From Nitrospira sp. (lineage in GTDB: Bacteria > Nitrospirota > Nitrospiria > Nitrospirales > Nitrospiraceae): 64,000 bases of DNA. This document shows, piece by piece, positions 27,374 to 35,099 of this stretch (positions within the stretch are counted from its first letter, which is position 1; the number at the start of each line of letters is the position of its first letter). A model generated the notes under the pieces. That model saw only the letters and a program-made list of their open reading frames with translations, was not told where the DNA came from and made no database searches. Both the position numbers and the translations under genes were made by a program. The DNA is taken from the NCBI GenBank assembly GCA_029194665.1, contig JARFXO010000004.1, positions 372,001 to 436,000 of the forward strand, written 5' to 3'.

Positions 27374-29437
27374 ATGGTGGAGCGAAAGCGGTCGCCGAAG
27401 ACATCTCGCCTGCGCGAATTGTTGGCTACACGTACCCTCGCCATTCCCGGAGCGTTTAATGCGTTGGTCGCGATGCAAATCGAACGAGCCGGCTACGAGA
27501 TCGCGTATGTCTCAGGCGCTGCCATATCTGCTTGCCGTGGAATGCCGGACATCGGCCTGTTGACGCTGAGTGATATGGCGTCGGAGGCGGGAAGGATCGC
27601 CCGCTCGGTCTCGATTCCGACCATTGTCGATGCGGACACAGGATATGGCGGTACGCTATCCATCGCGGAGGCGGTGTGGGCTTTCGAGGAGAGTGAGCTC
27701 GCCGGCATGCAGATCGAAGATCAAGAAACGGCCAAGAAGTGCGGCCATCTTTCTGGGAAAAGTTTGGTGCCTGTAGAAGAAATGACAGCCAAAATCAAGG
27801 CGGCAGTCCATGCCAAACGAGATCCAGATTTCATGATTATTGCGCGCACTGATGCCCGCAGCGTGGAGGGACTTGAGGCGGCAGTTCAACGTGCCGCGGC
27901 TTACGCGGAAGCTGGGGCGGATGCGTTATTTCCCGAGGCTCTGGAATCGGCCGTAGAATTCCGAACGTTTGTTCGCGAATTGACGGAGAGAGGAATCACT
28001 GTTCCACTGATCGCCAATATGACGGAGTTCGGGAAAACGCCGCTATTGAGCGTTGCAGAATTTGAGAGGCTAGGGTATCGCGGCGTGCTCTTTCCTGTTA
28101 CGGGGTTACGAACGGCTTTGCAAGCGGTCGAGAGGCTATTGGCCGAGCTGAAGCTGTTTGGGTCTCAGAAGGACTGGCTCCATCGCATGATGACAAGACG
28201 AGAACTGTACAGTCTGCTCCGGTATACCGATGCCGGTGAGCATCGGGAAGGGGGACGTATGAGCATCGCAATGAAGGGGTCTCTCGTGGATGAGGTGAAA
28301 GGTCGTCCTGCTTATAGCCCCGGTCTTGAAGGCGTGATCGCCGGGGAATCGGCTCTCTGCCTTGTCGACGAAGGGGAAGCCGGTCTCCTCTATCGCGGTT
28401 ACCCGATCCGTGATTTAGCGGAGGATGGCACATTTGAGGAAGTCGCCTATTTGCTGCTGTTCGGTCATCTGCCGAATCGGCTGGAGTTAGCAGACTTCTC
28501 AGCGCAACTCATCCATCACGCTGTCCTTCCTCATTTCCTCGAAGTGTTCCTTGGTGCAGTGCCTTCCGGCTCACATCCGATGGATATGGTCCGAACGGGC
28601 GTTTCCCTGCTGGGCATGGTCGATCCGGACGCAGCCGACAACTCGCACGAGGCGAACGTTCGGAAATCGGTCCGGCTGTTGGCACAGATCCCACTGATGA
28701 TTGCGACCTCCTATCGGTTCGTGAGCGGCAAACCTCTGGTGCGACCGCAAGGGGATCTGACCTTTGCGGAGAATCTCTTGTACCTCCTCACTGACCGGCG
28801 GGGAAGCGATGAAGCGAAAGCCATGGCTCACGTTCTCGACGTCTCCCTCACACTGTACGCCGAACATGAATTCAATGCGTCCACGTTTGCCGCCCGGGTG
28901 ACTGCGTCGACAATGACGGATCTGCATTCGGCCGTTACTTCGGCGATCGGAACGCTCAAGGGACCGCTCCATGGCGGGGCCAACGAGGCGGTGGCCGAGA
29001 TGTTTCTCGGTATCGGCAGCCGTGAACAGGCGGAAGCATGGGTACGGGAGGCGCTCCGACAGAAACAGCGGATCATGGGTTTCGGTCACCGCGTGCTCAA
29101 GAAGGGAGACAGCCGTTCAGCCATCATTCAACGGCACGCTGAATCGTTGAGCTGGATCTGCGGAGACCGCCGATGGTACGAGATTGCGACCGCCGTCGAT
29201 CAGGTCATGGAACAGGAAAAAGGTCTCCGTCCCAACCTGGATTTCTACACCGCGGTCGCCTATCTTTTGATGGAGATCCCCCGCACGCTGTATACGCCGG
29301 TGTTCATCTGTTCCCGCATCACCGGATGGTGCGCCCATGTCATTGAACAACAGGATCGCAATCGGTTGATGAGGCCCCGGGCTCTCTATACGGGGCCGCC
29401 GAAGAGGGAATATGTCCCCCTTGATCGTCGTACCTGA
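27374..29437 (+). CDS. prpBC: Fused methylisocitrate lyase and 2-methylcitrate synthase
   Basis: One uninterrupted frame of 687 residues from ATG 27374 (the TTG at 27341 is a weaker choice). Residues about 10-285 are a PEP-mutase/isocitrate-lyase-fold lyase: VDADTGYGGTLSIAEAV, IEDQETAKKCGHLSGK with the catalytic Cys, and ending RRELYSLLRYTDAG as PrpB does. Residues 296-687 are a complete citrate-synthase-family enzyme with GPLHGGANEAV, GFGHRVLKKGDSR and RPNLDFYTAVAY carrying the His, His, Asp triad. The linker is only about ten residues. A GGGAAGGGGGACGT sequence ahead of ATG 28259 could also start a separate PrpC. Known relatives are usually two genes; a natural fusion or a sequencing indel must be told apart. 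Confidence 0.85.
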   Translation: MVERKRSPKTSRLRELLATRTLAIPGAFNALVAMQIERAGYEIAYVSGAAISACRGMPDIGLLTLSDMASEAGRIARSVSIPTIVDADTGYGGTLSIAEAVWAFEESELAGMQIEDQETAKKCGHLSGKSLVPVEEMTAKIKAAVHAKRDPDFMIIARTDARSVEGLEAAVQRAAAYAEAGADALFPEALESAVEFRTFVRELTERGITVPLIANMTEFGKTPLLSVAEFERLGYRGVLFPVTGLRTALQAVERLLAELKLFGSQKDWLHRMMTRRELYSLLRYTDAGEHREGGRMSIAMKGSLVDEVKGRPAYSPGLEGVIAGESALCLVDEGEAGLLYRGYPIRDLAEDGTFEEVAYLLLFGHLPNRLELADFSAQLIHHAVLPHFLEVFLGAVPSGSHPMDMVRTGVSLLGMVDPDAADNSHEANVRKSVRLLAQIPLMIATSYRFVSGKPLVRPQGDLTFAENLLYLLTDRRGSDEAKAMAHVLDVSLTLYAEHEFNASTFAARVTASTMTDLHSAVTSAIGTLKGPLHGGANEAVAEMFLGIGSREQAEAWVREALRQKQRIMGFGHRVLKKGDSRSAIIQRHAESLSWICGDRRWYEIATAVDQVMEQEKGLRPNLDFYTAVAYLLMEIPRTLYTPVFICSRITGWCAHVIEQQDRNRLMRPRALYTGPPKREYVPLDRRT

Positions 29438-29547
29438 GCGCATCACGCATGCACGGTTGATGAGGCTGGGTGCCCTCTACACGGGATCATCGAGGAGAGG
29501 ATATGTCTCCATTAATTAGCGTACCTGAGCACATCACGCGGGCGCGG
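29366..29547 (+). repeat. Imperfect 91-bp tandem duplication across the prpC end and ligase start
   Basis: Unit 1 is 29366-29456 and unit 2 is 29457-29547, aligned base for base without gaps. Unit 1 encodes the citrate synthase C-terminus (LMRPRALYTGPPKREYVPLD); unit 2 in its own frame still reads LMRLGALYTGSSRRGYVS. Conversely, unit 2 holds the real ligase start MSPLISVPEHITRAR, and unit 1 holds an out-of-frame shadow reading MSPLIVVPERITHAR. The junction of the two genes was therefore copied once, after which each copy kept one job. Confidence 0.85.
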
Positions 29548-31227
29548 AAGGGCGAAGGCCTGTGTCCTCTGCTCCCATGGAACTCGTTCGCGGACTTCTT
29601 CAAATCCCGCGTCTACGATTGCGCCCTGGTCAATCGGCCATGCTTGACCTATTGCGACGATGACAGGTCTGTTCGCTATACGTACAGCTACGCGGAATTC
29701 GGAACGGTAGTCCAACTGGCCGCGGCGTTCCTGCATGACCATGTGGGGGTACGACGGGGGGATCGGATGGCGACGATCCTCTTTAATCACGACGTCACTG
29801 TGGTGCTGTACTTTGCTGCGTGGGTCCTGGGGATCACGATTGTTCCGATCAACGTCGAAGAATCCATGGAAAAGAAACGTTACATCCTGCAACATTCCGA
29901 GGCATCGGCCGTCTGTTGCTGGCACTCCTATCTTGATGAGGTGAAAGACCTTCAGCGAGAGCTTCCGTCTTTGCGCCATGTGATTGCGGTGAATGACGAA
30001 GGCTTCGTGGAAGGACCGAAGCCTAGGACGGGTGCTATGGTGGGAGTCTCCTCCCACCTAGACACAGCATCCCACACTCCCAGACTCGATGACGAAGCAC
30101 TCATCGTTTACACATCCGGGACGACCGGTCCGCCCAAAGGTGTGATCCTTACCGTGGAGAATTTGCTCCTTGATGCTGACGCGATCACCGACTGGCATCG
30201 GTTCGGAGAGGGCGACCGCTTGATGTGCGTGCTCCCGATTCACCACGTGAACGGGATGGTCGTCACGCTGATCACCCCGTTTTACTGTAAAGGCGGTGCC
30301 GTCCTGAATCGCAAGTTCAAAAGCGCCACGTTCTGGCGAAGATTGCACGAGGAGGGCGTGACTTGCGTGAGCGTCGTGCCGACGATCCTGGAATTTCTCC
30401 TTGATGCGAACGAAGATCTAACGGCATACAAGCTGGAGGGTTTCAGTGGACTCATCTGCGGCGCGGGCCCCTTGCTCAAAGACACCGCGACAAGGTTCGA
30501 AGCCCGATTCGGGTTTCCGATTCGCCATGGTTACGGCTTGTCCGAAACCACCTGCTATTCCTGTTTTCTGCCGAATGACCTCTCGTGTGATGAGCATCGC
30601 CATTGGATCGGAGATTACGAGTTCCCCTCCATCGGAGTTCCGCTGCGACACAATCGGATGGCGATCGTGGACAGCGATGGGCACCAGCTGCCGGAGATGG
30701 CAAGGGGAGAAATTTGCATCCGCGGCGGGACCGTATGTGCCGGGTACTTCAAGCGGGACGACGCTAATGAGGCGGCGTTCCAATGGGGGTGGTTCCGCTC
30801 CGGAGACGAGGGGTTTTATGTCCGCGATCAGCTCGGTCGGCCGTTTTTCTTCATTTCAGGTCGGCTCAAGGAATTGATTATTCGAGGCGGTGTCAATATT
30901 GCTCCGCTCGAAATCGACGCGGTGTTGAGGACTCATCCTCTCGTCCGTTTCGCGATGGCCGTTCCCTTCGAGCATCGCTACTATGGGGAAGAGATTGCCG
31001 CCTATGTGGTGGCGCGAGACGATGTTTCGCCACCCACAGAGGCCGAATTACTCGCGCACTGCCGTCGGCGGCTTCCCTTCTCGAAATGTCCCAAGGTCGT
31101 CCAATTTGGACAGGCGGTACCCTATACCTCGACCGGCAAACCCAAGCGCTTGGAATTGAAAACCTCCCTTGCTTCCGCATTGGCGGTCTATCGTGACTAT
31201 CAATTCAAGGACGCAAAGGTGATATAG
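29503..31227 (+). CDS. Acyl-CoA synthetase / AMP-dependent ligase
   Basis: 574 residues from ATG 29503, with GAGGAGAGG five bases upstream. ANL motifs: IVYTSGTTGPPKGVILT near residue 205, GYGLSETTCYSCF near 345, GWFRSGDEGFYVRDQLGRPFF and SGRLKELIIRGGVNIAPLEI near 450, and the C-terminal Lys in YTSTGKPKRLELK. It activates a carboxylic acid to its CoA thioester. Following the methylcitrate genes it might be a propionate or other short/branched-acid ligase in place of prpE, but it lacks the length of PrpE (about 630 residues) and the acid cannot be inferred. Last gene of the plus-strand block. Confidence 0.85.
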   Translation: MSPLISVPEHITRARKGEGLCPLLPWNSFADFFKSRVYDCALVNRPCLTYCDDDRSVRYTYSYAEFGTVVQLAAAFLHDHVGVRRGDRMATILFNHDVTVVLYFAAWVLGITIVPINVEESMEKKRYILQHSEASAVCCWHSYLDEVKDLQRELPSLRHVIAVNDEGFVEGPKPRTGAMVGVSSHLDTASHTPRLDDEALIVYTSGTTGPPKGVILTVENLLLDADAITDWHRFGEGDRLMCVLPIHHVNGMVVTLITPFYCKGGAVLNRKFKSATFWRRLHEEGVTCVSVVPTILEFLLDANEDLTAYKLEGFSGLICGAGPLLKDTATRFEARFGFPIRHGYGLSETTCYSCFLPNDLSCDEHRHWIGDYEFPSIGVPLRHNRMAIVDSDGHQLPEMARGEICIRGGTVCAGYFKRDDANEAAFQWGWFRSGDEGFYVRDQLGRPFFFISGRLKELIIRGGVNIAPLEIDAVLRTHPLVRFAMAVPFEHRYYGEEIAAYVVARDDVSPPTEAELLAHCRRRLPFSKCPKVVQFGQAVPYTSTGKPKRLELKTSLASALAVYRDYQFKDAKVI

Positions 31228-31240
31228 CACGGAGAGGCGA

Positions 31241-31269
31241 ATCACCGGCGAATAGACGCAGCCGGTGGT
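31241..31269. terminator. Candidate bidirectional stem-loop between convergent genes
   Basis: ATCACCGGC pairs with GCCGGTGGT (eight of nine positions) around an 11-base loop. It lies 14 bases after the ligase stop and just beyond the end of the opposite-strand small gene. No strong U-run follows on either strand, so termination strength is uncertain. Confidence 0.4.
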
Positions 31270-31274
31270 GCTGA

Positions 31275-31460
31275 TCAAAAGAGTGGGGGTTGCGGGCCCC
31301 ATTGCAAGCCGGCGAGGTCAGGGTCTTCACCCTCTTGTGTCGGTCGATTGAGCTTGGCGGCCTTCCGCTGTGCACGGCGCTCTTCTTTGTCACGTTGTTT
31401 CTGCAGACGTGCTTTCTCGCGGTCCCGCTTTGCGGCTGTGGTTTTGCCTGTTCCTCCGAT
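31275..31460 (-). CDS. Small basic protein, possibly with an ATC start codon
   Basis: A frame of about 61 codons, highly charged (TTAAKRDREKARLQKQRD then KEERRAQRKAAK) with an acidic, proline-rich end (EGEDPDLAGLQWGPQPPLF). Composition looks like a real coding sequence and recalls small basic bacterial proteins that end in a GPQP-like motif. A near-perfect Shine-Dalgarno sequence (AAAGGAGG) sits where a start is expected, but the in-frame codons there are two ATC codons, and an in-frame TAG bars any start further up. Either ATC is used, or an ATG was mutated. Function unknown; nucleic-acid binding is suggested only by charge. Confidence 0.5.
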   Translation of the reverse strand: MGGTGKTTAAKRDREKARLQKQRDKEERRAQRKAAKLNRPTQEGEDPDLAGLQWGPQPPLF

Positions 31461-31541
31461 GATGTCCTCCTTTCGGGTGCGACGCGTCTATATAAGGCCT
31501 ACTACGAGGCGGCACCACGCTTGTCGGTAACCACCGACGCC

Positions 31542-31769
31542 TTAGGGTCCCGGTTTGGGGCGTCCGGCCTTTGCATGAGACCGGGAGAGCGTATCTGAGC
31601 TGAGGCCTTGTTTTGCTGCTGAGATGATCTGGCGACGAATATCGTCTATCGACATTGTCGACGACGTCCGTTCCGGGTCTTGTAGTCCGAGCAGATCCCA
31701 CCGGACCTTCGTCCTACGAATGGCCCGCTTTCGTCGGTGCGACGCTTTGGTTCCCCATGATGTCTTCAT
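31542..31769 (-). CDS. Small basic hypothetical protein (75 aa)
   Basis: 75 residues: a basic N-terminus (SHRRKRAIRRTKVRWDLLGL) followed by DPERTSSTMSIDDIRRQIISAAKQGLSSDTLSR and a GRPKPGP tail. AAGGTG lies ten bases before ATG 31769. No family recognised. It belongs to a string of small minus-strand genes between 31275 and 32202. The helix-friendly middle part could bind nucleic acid, but this is only an impression. Confidence 0.45.
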   Translation of the reverse strand: MKTSWGTKASHRRKRAIRRTKVRWDLLGLQDPERTSSTMSIDDIRRQIISAAKQGLSSDTLSRSHAKAGRPKPGP

Positions 31770-31830
31770 CGCATTTACACCTTCAAGGGTTGAACGTTAC
31801 GAAATGGACGGGAAGATGTCCGCCTTACAA

Positions 31831-32202
31831 TCATCGCGACTTGTCGAGAGACGGAGCCACTTTGTCCCCAGCAGTCACGAACCGATCTTCCGGAAAGACT
31901 GCCCGGAGCCGGTCGGTGACGGACCGACGGTACAGTTCCGGCTCGCGAGCGAGCAGAACCAACTTGTTGTTGTCGAGCAGAATATTGAGGTGATCCTCCG
32001 AGACGAGTAACCGCGTGCTATCCCCTACATTCACGCGATACAATGTTTTCCCGTCAGGATTACGCTCTGAGCCGGATACCATCTCCGTCAAGCCGTCAAT
32101 GACACCTTCATAGGCCTCCGAGCGATGACGCACTCTCGTGCCGTCTGGGATGCGGACCCAACGCTCAACGGGTGTCGGTCGATTCATCTTGGCGGTACTC
32201 AT
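31831..32202 (-). CDS. Hypothetical protein with a KOW/SH3-like beta domain
   Basis: 123 residues from ATG 32202, preceded nine bases up by GGAG; an ATG two codons earlier is too close to it. Residues about 20-60 (RIPDGTRVRHRSEAYEGVIDG ... GKTLYRVNVGDSTRLLVSED) look like a small beta-barrel that reads as a KOW or SH3-like fold, followed by a helical tail. No family named with certainty. It may bind nucleic acid or protein. Same strand and close spacing as the two small genes downstream. Confidence 0.6.
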   Translation of the reverse strand: MSTAKMNRPTPVERWVRIPDGTRVRHRSEAYEGVIDGLTEMVSGSERNPDGKTLYRVNVGDSTRLLVSEDHLNILLDNNKLVLLAREPELYRRSVTDRLRAVFPEDRFVTAGDKVAPSLDKSR

Positions 32203-32208
32203 GGACAT

Positions 32209-32668
32209 TCACTCCGCGTGTGGTCGCTCATCTGTTTGTCTCCTTGACTCTATGTCACAGGGCTGCCGGATACGGTGCACATGCAGCCTGCACCAGCCTC
32301 CCTTGCCCGAAGTAGCGGTCGAGGGACACCGCTGAGTCGATCTCGGAGTCTCCGTCGGCTACACGGATGGCGGAGGCACAAAGGTCGCTGCTCGACGAAC
32401 TCACCGCAGACTGATCAATACAATCGCGCACGAGAGAAACGGTGAGGGAAAAGCGCGAGGATCAGAATTCGTGTGGCTCAGTGTACCATATGGGAATGTG
32501 GATTGCGAACGAAGAAAGCCCCACTGCGGCAAGCTGGCGTTTCGGCTAACAACATCGTTCATAGGCAGCCGGAGCCGTGGGAGGACGGCTCCGGCTGGCA
32601 TTCCCGTCCTTACGGTAGACACTCACCTCATCACGCCACTCAGCTGGACCTCTGCTATCGATCGATCA
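32209..32668. other. Intergenic stretch without a convincing gene
   Basis: About 460 bases. Several short frames exist on both strands, but none has a good ribosome-binding site or family resemblance. I see no repeat or RNA gene. Confidence 0.5.
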
Positions 32669-32803
32669 TCAGAAGTGGAAACCGAAACCGCCGGACAGGA
32701 CTGCAAAGACAACGATCCCGAGAAAAAACGCCGCATACACGTACGTCCATGTTGGCTCAGACTTGAGCTCGTCTTTTACATCCTTCATGTGTATATGCTG
32801 CAT
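32669..32803 (-). CDS. Small single-span membrane protein (44 aa)
   Basis: 44 codons from ATG 32803, with an ideal AAGGAGGTGA eight bases upstream. A charged N-terminus (MKDVKDELKSEPTW) is followed by one hydrophobic segment, TYVYAAFFLGIVVFAVLSGG, residues about 20-39, and a short FGFHF tail. The strong RBS and clean membrane segment make it likely real although it is too short for routine gene calling. Function unknown. A stress-related or accessory membrane peptide is possible. Confidence 0.65.
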   Translation of the reverse strand: MQHIHMKDVKDELKSEPTWTYVYAAFFLGIVVFAVLSGGFGFHF

Positions 32804-32972
32804 CGCGCTTCACCTCCTTGCTTCGAACGTTCGGTTTTCCGGATCAGGATGTCTGGACCGCCCTCTGTATTTAGTCAGATATTATGAAGTGAGCCGCTCC
32901 TTCGCCATCGCTCAGAGGATGGAATTTTCACCTACATCGTTAGAGTGAGAACATACGTGTGAGCAGGCAGGT

Positions 32973-33659
32973 TTAGTGAGTGCGAAGATAGGTAATGACG
33001 GCCTCGACACGTCCCTCGACGGAGAGCTTCTGATAGATGTGATGAAGATGCGTCTTTACTGTATCGACCGACAGGCACAACTGGTCAGCAATTTCCTTGT
33101 TGCTCCGACCGGCAGACGCGCAAGCCAAGATCTCTTGTTCACGGTCAGTCAGACTGGAAAGCAGAATGTTATTGTCCTCATAAGTGTGCCGCACCGCGCC
33201 GGGAACGGTGCGGGCGAGGTGTTCGAGCATGGTTGGTGACAAGACGTGTTCTCCACGAGCGGTTGTTCTGATTATACGAAGGAAGGCCGTACAATCGGTG
33301 TCTTTCAGGATGTAGCCGAAGGCCCCAGCCTGCATGGCTGCGACAATCCTGTTATCCTCATCGTACCGGGCCAGCAGCAGCACTCGCGTGTTGGGAAGGT
33401 GCTTGCGAACGAGTTTCGTGACCGATTCCACATCGAGATCAGGCATATCCACGTCTAACAGGACGATGTCGGGTTTGTGTTCTAGCGCCTGGCGATGGGC
33501 CTCGCGCCCATCCGTTGCTTCCACCACTGCGGCGATATCTCGCTCCCGTTCCAAGAGTACCCGCAGGCTTTGTCTGAACAGGCGTTGGGCTTCGACAATG
33601 AGCAGTCGGATGGACTTGGGTTGTATTTTGTGATCGGTACGATGGGCTGCGCTTCTCAT
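32973..33659 (-). CDS. NarL/LuxR-family response regulator with an altered receiver
   Basis: 228 residues from ATG 33659, which overlaps the stop of the small upstream gene (ATGA). Receiver domain residues about 15-130: phospho-acceptor Asp in DIVLLDVDMPDL and the conserved Lys in GYILKDTDC are present. The usual acidic pair reads Glu-Ala (LLIVEAQRLF), and the switch Thr/Ser is Ala (VLLLARYDE), so phosphorylation may be weak or absent. A LuxR-type helix-turn-helix closes the protein: LTDREQEILACASAGRSNKE and VDTVKTHLHHIYQKL. No histidine kinase gene is next to it. Targets unknown. Confidence 0.88.
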   Translation of the reverse strand: MRSAAHRTDHKIQPKSIRLLIVEAQRLFRQSLRVLLERERDIAAVVEATDGREAHRQALEHKPDIVLLDVDMPDLDVESVTKLVRKHLPNTRVLLLARYDEDNRIVAAMQAGAFGYILKDTDCTAFLRIIRTTARGEHVLSPTMLEHLARTVPGAVRHTYEDNNILLSSLTDREQEILACASAGRSNKEIADQLCLSVDTVKTHLHHIYQKLSVEGRVEAVITYLRTH

Positions 33660-33787
33660 GTTCGTGATCCCACCGGGATCGCTTGATAGGTTCCGTTGGC
33701 GGCGCAAAACAACAGGAGTTCCCTAAAGTGAATCGCACAGATCTCGACGCCTAGGATGATATCGACGGTGTTATAGCGGTACGACAT
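33656..33787 (-). CDS. Small hydrophobic protein coupled to the response regulator (43 aa)
   Basis: 43 codons from ATG 33787, with GGGAGG seven to twelve bases upstream. Its TGA overlaps the response regulator start as ATGA, which argues that it is translated. Sequence MSYRYNTVDIILGVEICAIH then FRELLLFCAANGTY, with a moderately hydrophobic segment at residues 9-30 that could be a membrane span or an amphipathic helix. No family known to me. The coupling suggests it may only set translation of the regulator, or act with it. Confidence 0.55.
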   Translation of the reverse strand: MSYRYNTVDIILGVEICAIHFRELLLFCAANGTYQAIPVGSRT

Positions 33788-34117
33788 ACCTGCCTCCCTA
33801 CTACATCGGGCAATCGCATGTGTGGCCGCAAGTCACAGCGAAAGAAGTTCGCCGGGCTCGCGAGCCCGATGACATCCTTCCAAGACAACTCAGTGAGATA
33901 ATTGTTCAGAGACACAAGAGAGCAGGGGCCACAGTTGCCATGCACAGTCGGTCGGTGCGGTATTCTCACGACGAACATGACCACCACCCCCTGGAAAATG
34001 AGGCGGTATCGACAATTCAATCTACGCCTCACAGATATGACGATCAAGGGGGCACTCGTGGTGTCCAAGAATCAGGAAATAGTTGGCCGGAACATGCTGA
34101 GGCGCTAGCATAGGCCC
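33788..34117. other. Intergenic region before the nuclease gene
   Basis: About 330 bases. A 43-codon frame beginning at ATG 33979 with no RBS is open here, but I do not support it as a gene. Nothing else stands out. Confidence 0.4.
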
Positions 34118-34612
34118 ATGTTCCGAACAGTCCTGCTTGTGTCAACAATAGCGTCTACATGGTTGATGGCCTGGCCGACGGTGGCGGCAACCGACGTTGT
34201 CGCACGGGTTCTCATCGTTCACGAGGGAGATCATCTGACAATCCACCATCAAGGCCGAAGGGACATGATTTATCTTCGGGATGTGGATTGTCCTGAGTTG
34301 AAACAACCCTATGGGAAACAGGCGAAGCATGCGACGGCTGCCTACATCGCTAACCGGGAAGTGATCGTGCGAGACTTGAAGCGCGATCGACAGGGCCGGA
34401 TGATCGCCGACATTCTCCTGCCGGATGGGCGACAGATCGCCCATGAATTGATCAAAGAGGGGCTTGCCTGGGTGCAGCCGGGAGGGGCCGACGATCAGGC
34501 TCTGAAAAATATGGAAGAACTGGCTAGAGCCGGGGGGATGGGTCTGTGGGCTGAGCCCAATCCTGTCCCTCCCTGGAAGTGGAGATCCACCAAGCCTGCT
34601 CGCCACAACTAA
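34118..34612 (+). CDS. Exported thermonuclease-like protein (SNase fold)
   Basis: 164 residues. N-terminal signal peptide (VLLVSTIASTWLMAWPTVAA, cleavage about residue 24) followed by an SNase OB-fold domain. The active-site residues of staphylococcal nuclease have counterparts: Arg in IYLRDVDCPE, the Glu of DCPELKQPYG, and Arg in DRQGRMIADI. QIAHELIKEGLAWV and MGLWAEPNPVPPW are typical of the family C-terminus. It is expected to cut DNA or RNA outside the cytoplasm, or to serve another role in secreted SNase-like proteins. It stands alone; no RBS is obvious. Confidence 0.85.
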   Translation: MFRTVLLVSTIASTWLMAWPTVAATDVVARVLIVHEGDHLTIHHQGRRDMIYLRDVDCPELKQPYGKQAKHATAAYIANREVIVRDLKRDRQGRMIADILLPDGRQIAHELIKEGLAWVQPGGADDQALKNMEELARAGGMGLWAEPNPVPPWKWRSTKPARHN

Positions 34613-35099
34613 ATAAAGGGCTCTGCTGCTCATGCAATTTAGTTAAGTAGACGAACAATATTGAAAGATTCTAAGAATCGTTTCCTTGGATGGAGGGATT
34701 GGCGTGAGAATTCACATCCACATCTTCTGTGGATAACCCTGTGAACAAGTCTCTTGATCAGAGAAGGACGGTGCGAATGTCGCGCGTATTCATCGCCTCG
34801 CCTATTTTTTAGGCATCCGCCTCATAGAATCAGACCCACAAGTAATTGTGGTTACAGAATGTCTTCCTCCCTTTCTTGCATATTCCTAGGACGAGTACGT
34901 AACACGACCAATTAGCCCCTACTGGTGCCCTTGTCATTCCCTCCATTCGGATCGTTATCCACAGGGCCAAAACTTTTCTGTGGATGACCGTTCCTGCTCC
35001 AGGAGCGTGGTTTCGTATCTGTCAAGGGGTTCGAACAAGAAAAAACAGCTCCATCGAATGGCGAAAGAGAGTTAGTACCGGTTTCCCAATGTCAGAGCC
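34613..35099. other. Gene-free region with DnaA-box-like sites
   Basis: No credible ORF on either strand. It contains two perfect 9-mers of the DnaA-box consensus, TGTGGATAA at 34728-34736 and TTATCCACA at 34955-34963, plus near matches ACATCCACA at 34714-34722 and TGTGGATGA at 34979-34987. The second perfect and last near match face each other 15 bases apart. No dnaA, dnaN, gidA or repA gene is nearby. It could be a DnaA-titration or regulatory site or a chance cluster; an origin is not shown. Confidence 0.45.

Noticed and set aside
33751-34068. 105-codon minus-strand frame before the nuclease gene
   Set aside because: Overlaps the better supported 43-codon gene start region, has no RBS and no recognisable sequence.
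34613-35099. Calling this region the chromosomal origin
   Set aside because: DnaA boxes alone are not enough; no dnaA, dnaN, gidA or AT-rich unwinding element is evident beside them.
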